This document shows positions 27,250 to 36,191 of a stretch of 64,000 nucleotides of DNA, piece by piece (the first letter of the stretch is position 1; the number at the start of each line of letters is the position of its first letter). The stretch is taken from contig JAFYYR010000028.1 of the NCBI GenBank assembly GCA_017557435.1, positions 124,001-188,000 of the forward strand, given 5' to 3'. The DNA comes from Pseudobutyrivibrio sp. GTDB taxonomy: Bacteria > Bacillota > Clostridia > Lachnospirales > Lachnospiraceae. The position numbers were made by a program, and so were the translations under genes. The notes beneath the pieces were generated by a model. That model was not told the origin of the DNA. It searched no databases and saw only the letters and a program-made list of their open reading frames with translations.

Positions 27250-29193
27250 TTATTTTTGCAAATAGTACTCATTAACAAACTCAAGCTGTGATACGTACTT
27301 ATCTGGTACACCAGCTTCTTTAAGCTTGTCGATAAGTGTTGTTAAATCCATTGAGTATACGTAATCCTGAATATCTGAATTATTAGTTACCTCTAAATAA
27401 TCAGATGGAGCTGACATAGTCTCAACATCATCATATGATGTCTGGATGTCGATAGTTGCAAAGCTTACAGTATCATTCTTAATAATTACAGAACATTTTG
27501 AAGCATCATCTGATGAATCAAACTTGAACTGATACTCTAGACTAGCTAACATCTCAGATGCCATGTCAGAACCTAATTCTGCATCTTCACCAGCTCTTAC
27601 AGTAAATGTACCAACCATGATACCATCCTCAGCAGCAGCTGTGTCATAGTCAGCTACTTCTATCTCGAGAACATCTTTATCATCAGTCTTAACTATAAAT
27701 TCACCATCAACAATGTCATGTGAATTTGTACCTGAACCTGTTATAACAAAATCGCTGCCACCGTCATTGTAGCCAATCTCCATACCGAACTCATCACCAT
27801 CTTCTGGATAGTAAATATAGAATGCAGAATCGTCTAATGTATTAAGCTCCAAGCCCTTAAGGTCGCCAACACGGTTTACATATACAACAAGCTCGCCAAC
27901 CTCTTCGTCTGCAATGCCTTCTTCCTTGACTCTATCAAGCTCTTCCTTCTGGTTGTCTACCATTTCTTCAACGCTTTCCATGCACTCATCATACCATTCA
28001 TCGAAATCTGTTGAAGAGATACCATACATCTCAGCTAACTGAGGATTAGAACCATAAGTGTCAAAATAAATCTTCATAAGATCCTTGAGATCTTTGTCAT
28101 CAAGGATTTCCTGACCAATTGCTATAGCAATTTTTGCAGATGTCTCTCTATCAATAGTAGCTGTAAGCTTGTAGTAATTAGCTGAAACGCCGTCTACCTC
28201 AAGCTCTTCCTTTTCCTTAGTAACATCCTTAAGCTGATCAGTTAAAACCTTAACGTATCTAACTGATAATTTCTTAAGATCCTCGTTAGAAATCTGCTCA
28301 ACCTGTGTTAAAGAATCTAAGTTAGAAAATGTACCACTTAAATCACCAAGCTCAGCTAAATCTATACCCATATACTGATCAGATAGCTCAGGAATCTGGG
28401 CATAAATCATCTCATCATCAATCTGAGCAAGATATAATAATGAAATAACATCTACTCCATTAACACCAGCGTAGATATTAGCACCGATGCTGCTCTCCTC
28501 TTCAGCCTTAGCTTCAACTCTGACATGTGTTGACTCAAGCCAATCTGCATTTACATCATATTTATCGAGTAATTCTCTGAAGCCATCATCTAATGTAATT
28601 GAAGCATCTAAAACCTGCTGATTTCCGTTCTTCTCTAACACTTCCATGCGTGAATTATACTGATCCTCATAATTATCAAATGAGTCCTCTGTATATCCAA
28701 CAAGAGCATTCTTCATTAAGCTCTTTGGATTAGTGAAAGCTGCACGGAAATTGCAGTAAACAACTGCTACAATAGCGCCTACTAAAATAACTGCACCAAT
28801 AACAATAAGCCAAACCTTGTTGAACTTCTTCTTAGGTGCCTCTGGAATAGCCTGAGCTGCATCATACTGATATGCAGGCTGCTGGTCAGCAGCTAAATCT
28901 GCTGTCTGTGCAGAAGCCTCCTGAACAAGCTCCTCTGTAGGAGCGTCACCTAACGCATCCTCCTGAGGTGCAGAAGTCTCTTCGAAAATAGAACCCTCAT
29001 TTTTCTCAAATAATGGCTCGTTCTTATCATCAAATAAAGATGCATTTGCCTCTGCTACTGGAGTCTCCTCCACTGCTGAAGTCTCCTCTACTACCGGAGT
29101 CTCCTCTACTGGAGCCTCGTCAACCGGAGTTCCACACTTTGGACAGAATTTAGTATTCTCAGGTATTTCCTGTCCACATTTAGAACAATTCAT
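27250..29193 (-). CDS. Zinc-ribbon membrane protein with large extracytoplasmic domain
   Basis: 647 residues. The N-terminal zinc ribbon MNCSKCGQEIPENTKFCPKC has two CxxC knuckles. An acidic, proline/glutamate-rich linker with repeated PVEETPV-like units follows (about 25-120). One membrane helix lies near 127-149. The remaining 490 residues are probably outside the cell, acidic, with segments such as VSANYYKLTATIDRET resembling clostridial lipoprotein-like domains of unknown function. AGGAG precedes the ATG. It is the last gene of an operon with an ABC exporter (22 bases after the permease gene), so a sensor or accessory role for that exporter is possible. No enzymatic motif was seen. Confidence 0.75.
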   Translation of the reverse strand: MNCSKCGQEIPENTKFCPKCGTPVDEAPVEETPVVEETSAVEETPVAEANASLFDDKNEPLFEKNEGSIFEETSAPQEDALGDAPTEELVQEASAQTADLAADQQPAYQYDAAQAIPEAPKKKFNKVWLIVIGAVILVGAIVAVVYCNFRAAFTNPKSLMKNALVGYTEDSFDNYEDQYNSRMEVLEKNGNQQVLDASITLDDGFRELLDKYDVNADWLESTHVRVEAKAEEESSIGANIYAGVNGVDVISLLYLAQIDDEMIYAQIPELSDQYMGIDLAELGDLSGTFSNLDSLTQVEQISNEDLKKLSVRYVKVLTDQLKDVTKEKEELEVDGVSANYYKLTATIDRETSAKIAIAIGQEILDDKDLKDLMKIYFDTYGSNPQLAEMYGISSTDFDEWYDECMESVEEMVDNQKEELDRVKEEGIADEEVGELVVYVNRVGDLKGLELNTLDDSAFYIYYPEDGDEFGMEIGYNDGGSDFVITGSGTNSHDIVDGEFIVKTDDKDVLEIEVADYDTAAAEDGIMVGTFTVRAGEDAELGSDMASEMLASLEYQFKFDSSDDASKCSVIIKNDTVSFATIDIQTSYDDVETMSAPSDYLEVTNNSDIQDYVYSMDLTTLIDKLKEAGVPDKYVSQLEFVNEYYLQK

Positions 29194-29215
29194 AATTCAT
29201 CTCCTCCTATAAATT

Positions 29216-30337
29216 CTACTTGAATCTCTGACTCAAAGTATTTAATAGATACCAAAATATTAACAAAATTGTACCATAAATCAATAATGATTTTACAAAA
29301 TATTCATCATGAATGCAATACAAATAATGAAATGTTGGAAAAAGTTTTTGTAAAAATCTTCCTTCTTTTAAATCAATGAACACTGGGGCAAGGATAGCTG
29401 ATGACATAATCAGTATAGGTGTAATTATTCCAAGTCCCTTTATTCCACGAATTAAAAGTCTCAAAACACTGGCCAAACAGATAATAGCAAAGTCATAGGC
29501 AAGCAATGCCACAATCTCTCGAAGGGGCTTTGTAAATACACCGCCATAGACCAACCCTATCAAAACCATAATTGATGGAATCAAAATGATTACCAAATAA
29601 TATAGGAAATCTCTAAGAAGTGGGAACTTTGTTTTCCACCATATAAAGAGACTGTTTTTATCATCCTCTATGTAATACATTGATGCTGCCACACCACAGA
29701 GCAACAGCCATAGAGCAAGAATTCCTCGAAGAGGCATCATCAAGTAGTTCACCTGGTTCTCATCACCCTCTGGCTGATCCACATAGCCCATTTCAAAGAG
29801 ATTGCCATTGATTCCGTAATTATCATAGGTATCAACAATATGCTGGTACTCTGTCTCTGAAGGCTGATTATTGTAAACTGCTTCGGCTGTATATTTGATG
29901 CCGATTTGTCTGGCTACAAGAGGATAAACTCTACTACAGAGCACCTCTCTACCAAGCATATGGGTAAGACCTGATTCTCTGATAACTATTTCAATCTTTT
30001 CTTTTGTCCTGCCCTTTTCTGCCATATCAGTAACAGTCTTTTCAAAATCTTCTGGAATTATCCAAGCCTCTGATATCTGCTGGCGCTCCACGTCTGAAAT
30101 TGCCTTATCCTTATCATCATAGAAAACAAACTGCAATGCTCCAGGATTATTGGCTATGTCTTCCCTCAAGACCTGCGAAAACTCATCATCCGATGGAATA
30201 TATATACCAATTGTCATAAGGCCCGCATCTGCAGAACTCATGATATTAAGCATGAACACCATAAGAGGAACTACTAAAAGCATGGCTATATAGCTTTTCT
30301 TTTTTAATAATCGTTTTAATAATAATAAATATCTCAT
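29216..30337 (-). CDS. ABC-2 type permease
   Basis: Second membrane subunit of an ABC exporter, about 373 residues. One N-terminal membrane helix (MRYLLLLKRLLKKKSYIAML region), a large outer loop of about 190 residues, then five hydrophobic segments: the ABC2_membrane_3/YhgE-like layout. The start at 30337 lies four bases after the stop of the preceding permease; an in-frame upstream codon inside that gene has no support. It is probably paired with the permease at 30342-31583 and the ATPase at 31588-32253. The exported substrate is unknown. Confidence 0.82.
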   Translation of the reverse strand: MRYLLLLKRLLKKKSYIAMLLVVPLMVFMLNIMSSADAGLMTIGIYIPSDDEFSQVLREDIANNPGALQFVFYDDKDKAISDVERQQISEAWIIPEDFEKTVTDMAEKGRTKEKIEIVIRESGLTHMLGREVLCSRVYPLVARQIGIKYTAEAVYNNQPSETEYQHIVDTYDNYGINGNLFEMGYVDQPEGDENQVNYLMMPLRGILALWLLLCGVAASMYYIEDDKNSLFIWWKTKFPLLRDFLYYLVIILIPSIMVLIGLVYGGVFTKPLREIVALLAYDFAIICLASVLRLLIRGIKGLGIITPILIMSSAILAPVFIDLKEGRFLQKLFPTFHYLYCIHDEYFVKSLLIYGTILLIFWYLLNTLSQRFK

Positions 30338-30341
30338 AACT

Positions 30342-31583
30342 CTATCTAATCTTTTGCTGGCGCAAACCAGTCGCCACAACTAAAAATACTACAGTGTAAC
30401 CAAACATCCACAGGCAAGAAAATCCCACATGCCCCCTGGTTAATATTTGACTAATATACCTAAATGCCACACCGGATGGGATGATTTCTCCAATGCGCTG
30501 CACCAGCCCTGGGAAAAATGTCTTTGGGTAGAAATAACCTGACACATATCCCATACCAATGTAGAACATAAATGCCACTAGAATCTTATTGATAACGCCA
30601 ATAAGGATTTCAAAAATCATAAATCCAAGGGCGGAAAACATAATGCATACAGGAATAAGCTTTATTCCAAATCCAATGTAGTCACTTACATAGCCCTTTG
30701 AAAACTCTTCCATTGAGAAGATGCCCAGGCCCATAACCGTAAATATAACTCCAAGTGTAATGGCTGTACATAAAACATTTATTGATAAAAATGGGATGTA
30801 TTCTCCCGCCACCTGATATGGAGCTGTAATTCCCTTTGCACTCATGAATTTGTACTGGGCATTTTTCTGACCCAGGAAAAATGAGATGGCGCAGAAGGAA
30901 AGCAGCATCATGAAAAATGCCAGTATTCCAGAAAAATAGTATGCTGGGGTAGATAGACCATCTGACAATCCAAGCTCTGTTATCTCTGCAACATTTGTAC
31001 GCACCATCAGCGATGCAATATAAAGCATAAATAACTCATCAATTTTTTCTGAGCGGTAGGCCTTGGCGTAGCCCTGCTCCTTCATAAGCTGGCGCACTGT
31101 ACAAATACCAGTCTCCGAATATACGATAATATTGGTAGCGATGGAAGCAATTTCATCCATCATTACATTTGAAATACCCTTTTGACCAGATGTAGCGTAG
31201 TACTTCAGCTTTTTATCATTGGTCATAGCATTAAGTGCGTCGCTAAACTCATCCGTAATTACGATATAAGCTGAGACATCTGCCGAGCGCATAGCATCTC
31301 TGGCTGCCTCCTCGTCATCATATTCTACAAGCTCTATCATGTATCGACTTTCATCCAGGGTGCCTATCATATACACACCTAGACTAATCATCTCATCATC
31401 AGTTTCACCTACAACACCTAGCTTATATCTCTGCTGCTCCTCCTGATAAGCATCGCTGTACATCAAAGCAATACCTGCTGCACCTAAAAGTGCTGCTATA
31501 ACCAAAATCATGGCTACAATACCTGGAAGGAGCTTAAAGATTCTCTTGTACTGTATTATTAAATAATCTCTAAACTTAATCAT
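30342..31583 (-). CDS. ABC-2 type permease
   Basis: 413 residues with the same layout as its neighbour: an N-terminal helix, an outer domain (about 45-200) and six hydrophobic segments (about 210-410). It includes the typical LVQRIGEIIPSGVAFRYI stretch before the last helix. The two permeases look like a heterodimer, served by the ATPase four bases upstream. AGGAAG lies before the ATG. Such systems export peptides, lipids or drugs; context with an MBOAT acyltransferase hints at a cell-envelope substrate. Confidence 0.85.
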   Translation of the reverse strand: MIKFRDYLIIQYKRIFKLLPGIVAMILVIAALLGAAGIALMYSDAYQEEQQRYKLGVVGETDDEMISLGVYMIGTLDESRYMIELVEYDDEEAARDAMRSADVSAYIVITDEFSDALNAMTNDKKLKYYATSGQKGISNVMMDEIASIATNIIVYSETGICTVRQLMKEQGYAKAYRSEKIDELFMLYIASLMVRTNVAEITELGLSDGLSTPAYYFSGILAFFMMLLSFCAISFFLGQKNAQYKFMSAKGITAPYQVAGEYIPFLSINVLCTAITLGVIFTVMGLGIFSMEEFSKGYVSDYIGFGIKLIPVCIMFSALGFMIFEILIGVINKILVAFMFYIGMGYVSGYFYPKTFFPGLVQRIGEIIPSGVAFRYISQILTRGHVGFSCLWMFGYTVVFLVVATGLRQQKIR

Positions 31584-31587
31584 AACT

Positions 31588-32253
31588 CTATAATCTTCCT
31601 ATCAAATGTGGAATATCCCCGTCATATTTGTATGATGAAAGCACTCCCTCTTTTAAAATAAAGCACTTGTCACAAAGCTCAATTTCCTGAACCTCATGGG
31701 TGGCAATAATAAGTGAACCGCCCTGACGCTTAAACTGCTCAAAGTATGTATAAATTCTCTCCTTGCAAACCAAATCAAGTGCCGCTGTTGGCTCATCCAA
31801 TAATAAAAGCTTTGGATTGGAATTGATAGCACAACCGATAGTCAGACGCTTTTTCATTCCACCAGACATCTGATTTACCGGCACCTTGATAAACTGGTTA
31901 ATTCCAAGCATAGCAAGGAATCCGCCCTCAAGCTCTTTTTTAAGTTTGTCAACTGGATACCACATTCTGAGATTATCCCAGGCAGTGAGCTCTGTAATAA
32001 GTGGAGTCTCCTGTGGGACATAAGAAACAAGCTCATTTCTGAGCTTAGTATTTTTCAAAAGATCCTTGCCATCGATATTGAAAAATCCGCTGTTGGGATG
32101 CTGCAATCCTGCAAGAATAGTAAGAAGAGTGGACTTGCCACTACCATTTTCACCAAGAATACCAACAATTTCACCTGGCTCAACTGTAAAGTCTAAGCCC
32201 TTCAGCACTTTGTGCTTGCCATAGCTCTTGTTGATGTTTTTAATTTCTATCAT
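31588..32253 (-). CDS. ABC transporter ATP-binding protein
   Basis: 221-residue ATPase of the CcmA/NatA type. Walker A GENGSGKST is near residues 34-42. The Q-loop is YVPQE, the signature is SGGMKKR, and Walker B is LLLLDEPTAALD with a switch histidine in IIATHE. It is short, without extra domains, as usual for ABC-2 exporters. It lies 76 bases after the SGNH-like gene and precedes the two permease genes. Confidence 0.93.
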   Translation of the reverse strand: MIEIKNINKSYGKHKVLKGLDFTVEPGEIVGILGENGSGKSTLLTILAGLQHPNSGFFNIDGKDLLKNTKLRNELVSYVPQETPLITELTAWDNLRMWYPVDKLKKELEGGFLAMLGINQFIKVPVNQMSGGMKKRLTIGCAINSNPKLLLLDEPTAALDLVCKERIYTYFEQFKRQGGSLIIATHEVQEIELCDKCFILKEGVLSSYKYDGDIPHLIGRL

Positions 32254-32329
32254 AACTATTAACTCCTTAAAACTTGTGATTCCAATTTATCCATAATGGA
32301 CTTGAAATCGATTTATCAAAACAGTGCTG

Positions 32330-33409
32330 CTATTTTTGCTCTAGCAGACTGTTGTAATCAAATGTAAGATAATACATCATCTCAACCTCGATGTATTCAT
32401 TGTAATTCTCCTTGGTCAGCTGGTCTGTTCCAGAGTACATCCAGGCCAAAATCTGAGAATTAACCCAATCACCATGGTGACATTCGTCCCTGTAATTGTC
32501 CAGATTGGTGGTGATGTCATATTCATTGTTAAATGAATATAGATGGATGTTATCACATTCTAACATAAGAGAAATAGCATATCTCTCTGACTCAATCCAT
32601 CTCTGGACCTCACCCTTTTCATTCTGGGCGCCCCACCATGCGGCAGAGTATGGGGTAAGGTAATAGTAAAAGTCAATGTCTGGATTGGCCTTTGCAAGGT
32701 CAATAACATTTTCAGTAATATTCGCATTTACGTTAGCCTTGATTTCGTCCACAAATGGCTCCTTATATGGAGCTGGCGCAAACTCAGTTCTATCGCCAAG
32801 TACTGCCTGAGCTCCAAATGTAGCCTCATCCATCCAGTTGGAATAATCGTCAAAGCTTGTGATTCCTGCAGGTGAGCCTGCCATGGAATCCTGAATCATA
32901 GGAATACAAATATCAAATAAAATCTCTTTATTAAAAAGATAGTTTACATCATTAAATGGATTGTTGTCGTAGAGATACTCTGGGTAATCTCCCAAATCAT
33001 CTCTTACCCTATCCGGCTCATCAATTATATATGCATAATCAAGTGGTCGAATTACTGTTTTTAAATTAGGGTTGGCGGCTATGGCATTTGCAATATTTTC
33101 ATTTTGCTCCTTGTATGTACCACCGGCAAATGGAACCTTGATAAATGTGCCACCGAAAAGCTCCTCAGCCTCGCTTGTCTTAAAATTTTCTGACATGGAA
33201 GTACCAATAATCATGCCATCATAATCAAAACGCTTGATGATACCATCATTTTGGCTTCGCTGATTATCAAGTTTATAGTAAAGGTTAGGCTGTGGCTTGT
33301 GGTAGTGAAAATATGGGTCAATGTAAGCGATAATTCCGCCTACAAGCCCAAGCACTACTAGCAATAGCGCCAAGGCACATGCCAACCAAGTTTTAACATT
33401 ATTTATCAT
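32330..33409 (-). CDS. Secreted SGNH-like partner of MBOAT acyltransferase
   Basis: 359 residues with one N-terminal signal anchor (about 8-30), the rest outside. YDGMIIGTSMSENF near residue 65 has the G-T-S nucleophile-like block of SGNH/DltD/AlgJ-type proteins. YAYIID and HHGDWVNSQILAWMYSG near the C-terminus may supply the other active-site residues (D and H). It starts 32 bases after the MBOAT gene. In DltB/DltD and AlgI/AlgJ pairs, the MBOAT protein passes an acyl group across the membrane and the SGNH partner transfers it, so O-acylation of a surface glycan is likely here. Confidence 0.75.
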   Translation of the reverse strand: MINNVKTWLACALALLLVVLGLVGGIIAYIDPYFHYHKPQPNLYYKLDNQRSQNDGIIKRFDYDGMIIGTSMSENFKTSEAEELFGGTFIKVPFAGGTYKEQNENIANAIAANPNLKTVIRPLDYAYIIDEPDRVRDDLGDYPEYLYDNNPFNDVNYLFNKEILFDICIPMIQDSMAGSPAGITSFDDYSNWMDEATFGAQAVLGDRTEFAPAPYKEPFVDEIKANVNANITENVIDLAKANPDIDFYYYLTPYSAAWWGAQNEKGEVQRWIESERYAISLMLECDNIHLYSFNNEYDITTNLDNYRDECHHGDWVNSQILAWMYSGTDQLTKENYNEYIEVEMMYYLTFDYNSLLEQK

Positions 33410-33441
33410 ATTAATTCACTCCGCTAGAGTTCTTCCGAATT

Positions 33442-34905
33442 TTAAAAATTAAAGTACAAGAATGTACTTATACCGCTAAAGGACAGAACGCTTGCTGCTA
33501 TAAGAAATACCGTCCAAAGTAGGCTGCGGACATTTGGCTTAAATGCCACCATTTTTTCATGGGCATTTTTACATCCAATAATAATCACCAGTGCTATCAC
33601 ATAATAGATAGCTGCGTAGATAAATGGCATAAAATTTGCAATTGTCGAACCATCAAAAAGTAGCTTTAACAATGGTGTCCTAAAAGCCAGCAGAATATTT
33701 GAATCTACCTTTGTAAAATTCAAATGGAAAATCTGCTTAAAAAACTCTATAGCATCTCTAGTTCTAACTGCTCTAAAAAATACAAGGGACATACTAAAGT
33801 ATACCTGACAAATCAGCCATCCAATCACTGGATACATGGCGTCAAATCCCTTTTTAAACATCCTAGTCACTATAACAAGAAGACCATTAAGCACTGACCA
33901 AATTACAAATGTCCATGCTGCTCCGTGCCAAAATCCACTGAGCAGGAAAACAATGAAAATATTGATGTATGTTCTTAAGTTGCCTCTTCTATTACCACCC
34001 AAAGAAATGTAGACATATCTAGTGAAAAAGCGACCAAGAGTCATGTGCCAGCGGTTCCAAAAGTCAGCCAAATTAAGGGACTTGTATGGACTGTCGAAAT
34101 TCAATGGCAGGTCAATGTTAAGCATTTTGCCAAGACCAATTGCCATGTCGCAGTATCCACTAAAATCAAAGTAGAGCTGAATGCTGTAGGCAAACATAAC
34201 CATGATAGCATTGGTAGACTGCAGGGTAAGTATATTTCCATAGCCCCAGTTAACAGCACCACCAAATACATCAGCAATAAGAACCTTTTTACCGAGACCC
34301 ATGGCAAAAATATAAAAGCCCTTTGCCATGTTATCCCAATCAACCTTTTTCTTATCTACATCCAATAGCTGTGGAACCAGCTCATCGTGAGTTACGATAG
34401 GTCCTGCAACAAGCTGTGGGAAAAATGTCACGTAGCAAGCGTATGTAAGAAAATCATATTTAGGAACCTGTCCACGGTAAGTATCTACGACAAATGAAAT
34501 CTGCTGGAAGGTAAAAAAGCTAATTCCAAGTGGCAGCATTATATGCTTAAGAGGCCAATCAGTACCTGCAACAGCATTTACATTTTCAATGAAAAAATCC
34601 ATGTATTTGAAGTAGCCGATAATTCCTAAATTAACCGCTACAGCAAATATCATTACTGGCTTGCAAGACTTAGGTGTAGCGCTCTGCTGCAACCTGCTCA
34701 TCCACAGATAAAATAGATAGTTTACGCAGACACTGGAAATAATAATCAGCAAATAGGCTGGATTAAAATAGCCGTAAAACCACAGGGACATGCCCAACAA
34801 AAAAGCTCGTCCCAGCTGATATTTCCCAGTCTTATTTATAAGGAAATATCCCAGTATGCAAATTGGTAAAAATAAAAATATAAAAATATATGAATTAAAT
34901 AACAT
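33442..34905 (-). CDS. MBOAT-family O-acyltransferase (AlgI/DltB type)
   Basis: 487-residue polytopic membrane protein of about 11 helices. The family core is clear: WNRWHMTLGRFFTRYVYI and the catalytic histidine block LLSGFWHGAAWTFVIW. It moves acyl groups, usually acetyl or D-alanyl, across the membrane onto surface polymers. It is the first gene of a six-gene minus-strand operon (MBOAT, SGNH, ATPase, two permeases, zinc-ribbon protein). No D-alanine-activating DltA or carrier DltC is nearby, so acetylation is favoured over D-alanylation; this is inference. Confidence 0.93.
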   Translation of the reverse strand: MLFNSYIFIFLFLPICILGYFLINKTGKYQLGRAFLLGMSLWFYGYFNPAYLLIIISSVCVNYLFYLWMSRLQQSATPKSCKPVMIFAVAVNLGIIGYFKYMDFFIENVNAVAGTDWPLKHIMLPLGISFFTFQQISFVVDTYRGQVPKYDFLTYACYVTFFPQLVAGPIVTHDELVPQLLDVDKKKVDWDNMAKGFYIFAMGLGKKVLIADVFGGAVNWGYGNILTLQSTNAIMVMFAYSIQLYFDFSGYCDMAIGLGKMLNIDLPLNFDSPYKSLNLADFWNRWHMTLGRFFTRYVYISLGGNRRGNLRTYINIFIVFLLSGFWHGAAWTFVIWSVLNGLLVIVTRMFKKGFDAMYPVIGWLICQVYFSMSLVFFRAVRTRDAIEFFKQIFHLNFTKVDSNILLAFRTPLLKLLFDGSTIANFMPFIYAAIYYVIALVIIIGCKNAHEKMVAFKPNVRSLLWTVFLIAASVLSFSGISTFLYFNF

Positions 34906-34982
34906 ATCTGTTCCTTGTTTGGGTTCACCCTTTAATTTACATTAAGTATTATTTTCTCATATTTTATAACTAAAATCACTAT

Positions 34983-35010
34983 AAAAATGACACCCCCTGA
35001 GAGGGTGCCA
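34983..35010 (-). terminator. Intrinsic terminator of the NUDIX gene
   Basis: On the minus strand, GGCACCC pairs with GGGTGTC around TCTCAGG and is followed by TTTTTA. It lies just past the NUDIX stop codon. Confidence 0.85.
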
Positions 35011-35026
35011 TATAGTAGGTATTTCC

Positions 35027-35482
35027 CTATTCAATTACTGATTCCAGAAGATTATCATTTTTATCGTAGACAAGTTTTAAACTAAAAAACTCCTCCCTCT
35101 GACTGAGCAATTCAAGGAATACTCTATCCCCCTCCCAGAGATTAAGTTCCATAACTCTATCAATATCAACCCAGGCAAGCTCCCCCTCGTCGCATTCATA
35201 GTTAAGCTCTCCAGAGAAATCGTCGCTGGTGTAGACAAATGCATACTCTGTTATATCCCCCATCACAAATGTGATATGACATCTGCATTTGTAGGAATTA
35301 AGAGTCAATCCTGTCTCCTCAAAAACTTCTCTTTTTATGCAGTCAGCAGGAGACTCTCCCTCCTCCACATGGCCACCTACACCGATGTACTTGCCAGCGT
35401 TTATGTCTGCATTTTTCTTGGTCCTGTGAAGCATCAAATATTTATTATCTTTTATTAAATAACATAGAGTTGTAAAAGTCAT
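35027..35482 (-). CDS. NUDIX hydrolase (MutT-like)
   Basis: About 151 residues. The full Nudix box is present, from GGHVEEGE to REVFEETGL (GX5EX7REUXEEXGU), near residues 33-55. Probably hydrolyses 8-oxo-dGTP or another nucleoside diphosphate derivative. The ATG at 35482 follows GGAG by six bases, whereas an in-frame TTG at 35500 has no ribosome binding site. Monocistronic, between the MBOAT operon and a divergent zinc-ribbon gene. Confidence 0.9.
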   Translation of the reverse strand: MTFTTLCYLIKDNKYLMLHRTKKNADINAGKYIGVGGHVEEGESPADCIKREVFEETGLTLNSYKCRCHITFVMGDITEYAFVYTSDDFSGELNYECDEGELAWVDIDRVMELNLWEGDRVFLELLSQREEFFSLKLVYDKNDNLLESVIE

Positions 35483-35590
35483 ATTCTTCTCCATTTTCAA
35501 TCTGGTCTTTTATTCATTCCTCCTTTTCAATATATCAGATATCCACTTCTAATCCTATTTTTCTTTTATTTTTATTCTTCCATATTATAT

Positions 35591-35619
35591 TTGACGTTAT
35601 TTTTTTACTACTGTATAAT
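35591..35619 (+). promoter_or_regulatory. Strong sigma-A promoter of the small zinc-ribbon gene
   Basis: TTGACG (35591-35596), a 17-base spacer, then a perfect TATAAT (35614-35619). The start codon is 68 bases downstream, with AAGGAG at 35673-35678. Confidence 0.85.
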
Positions 35620-35686
35620 GTGAAAAGTAATTTTATTTCCGCGGGGAGATAAAAAATAATTCTTTTAAAAGTAAGGAGATAATAAT

Positions 35687-36097
35687 ATGACATTCTGTAC
35701 AAATTGTGGAAGCGAAATTTCTGAGGGTTCTAGCTTTTGCAGCGCCTGTGGCCAGCCTGTAGCAGAGGCAGTTCAGACTCCAGAGGCTCAACCTGTAGTA
35801 GAGGCGGTTCAGACTCCAGTGGCTCAGCAGACTGAATACTATGACAACCAGCCTGTTCAGAAGCCTGAAGGCAAGGCTCTTGCTATCTGCGCACTTGTTT
35901 TCTCTATTCTATTACCTTTTGTAGGATTAATTCTTGGAATAATCGGAGTTGCTACTTCTAAGGATGAGTCAAATAAAAAAATGTCTATCATTGCTTTAGT
36001 TATCGCAGGTGTATTGATTGTTCTTACAATAGTTTTTTGTTCTATGATTTTTAGAATGGTTACTTCACCATTATATAATCCAAGTTATTGGTATTAA
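35687..36097 (+). CDS. Small zinc-ribbon membrane protein (DUF4190-like)
   Basis: 136 residues. The N-terminal zinc ribbon has CTNCG and CSACG knuckles. A linker with two VQTP repeats (about 30-58) leads to two membrane helices (about 67-90 and 103-128), the first ending in LGIIGVATSK, which resembles DUF4190 domains. Function unknown. The ribbon resembles that of the 647-residue protein at 27250-29193. Its near-consensus promoter suggests high expression. Confidence 0.8.
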   Translation: MTFCTNCGSEISEGSSFCSACGQPVAEAVQTPEAQPVVEAVQTPVAQQTEYYDNQPVQKPEGKALAICALVFSILLPFVGLILGIIGVATSKDESNKKMSIIALVIAGVLIVLTIVFCSMIFRMVTSPLYNPSYWY

Positions 36098-36122
36098 TCA
36101 ATAGACTATTTTACATGAAACT

Positions 36123-36177
36123 AAAAGACATCCTGTACTATGGCCAATTTGCCATAAGTATAGGATGTCTTTTTATT
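36123..36177. terminator. Bidirectional intrinsic terminator
   Basis: AAAAGACATCCT pairs with AGGATGTCTTTTT, with an inner TACTATGG/CCATAAGTA stem. It separates the convergent zinc-ribbon and metY genes. Confidence 0.88.
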
Positions 36178-36191
36178 AGTATTTCTATAAA

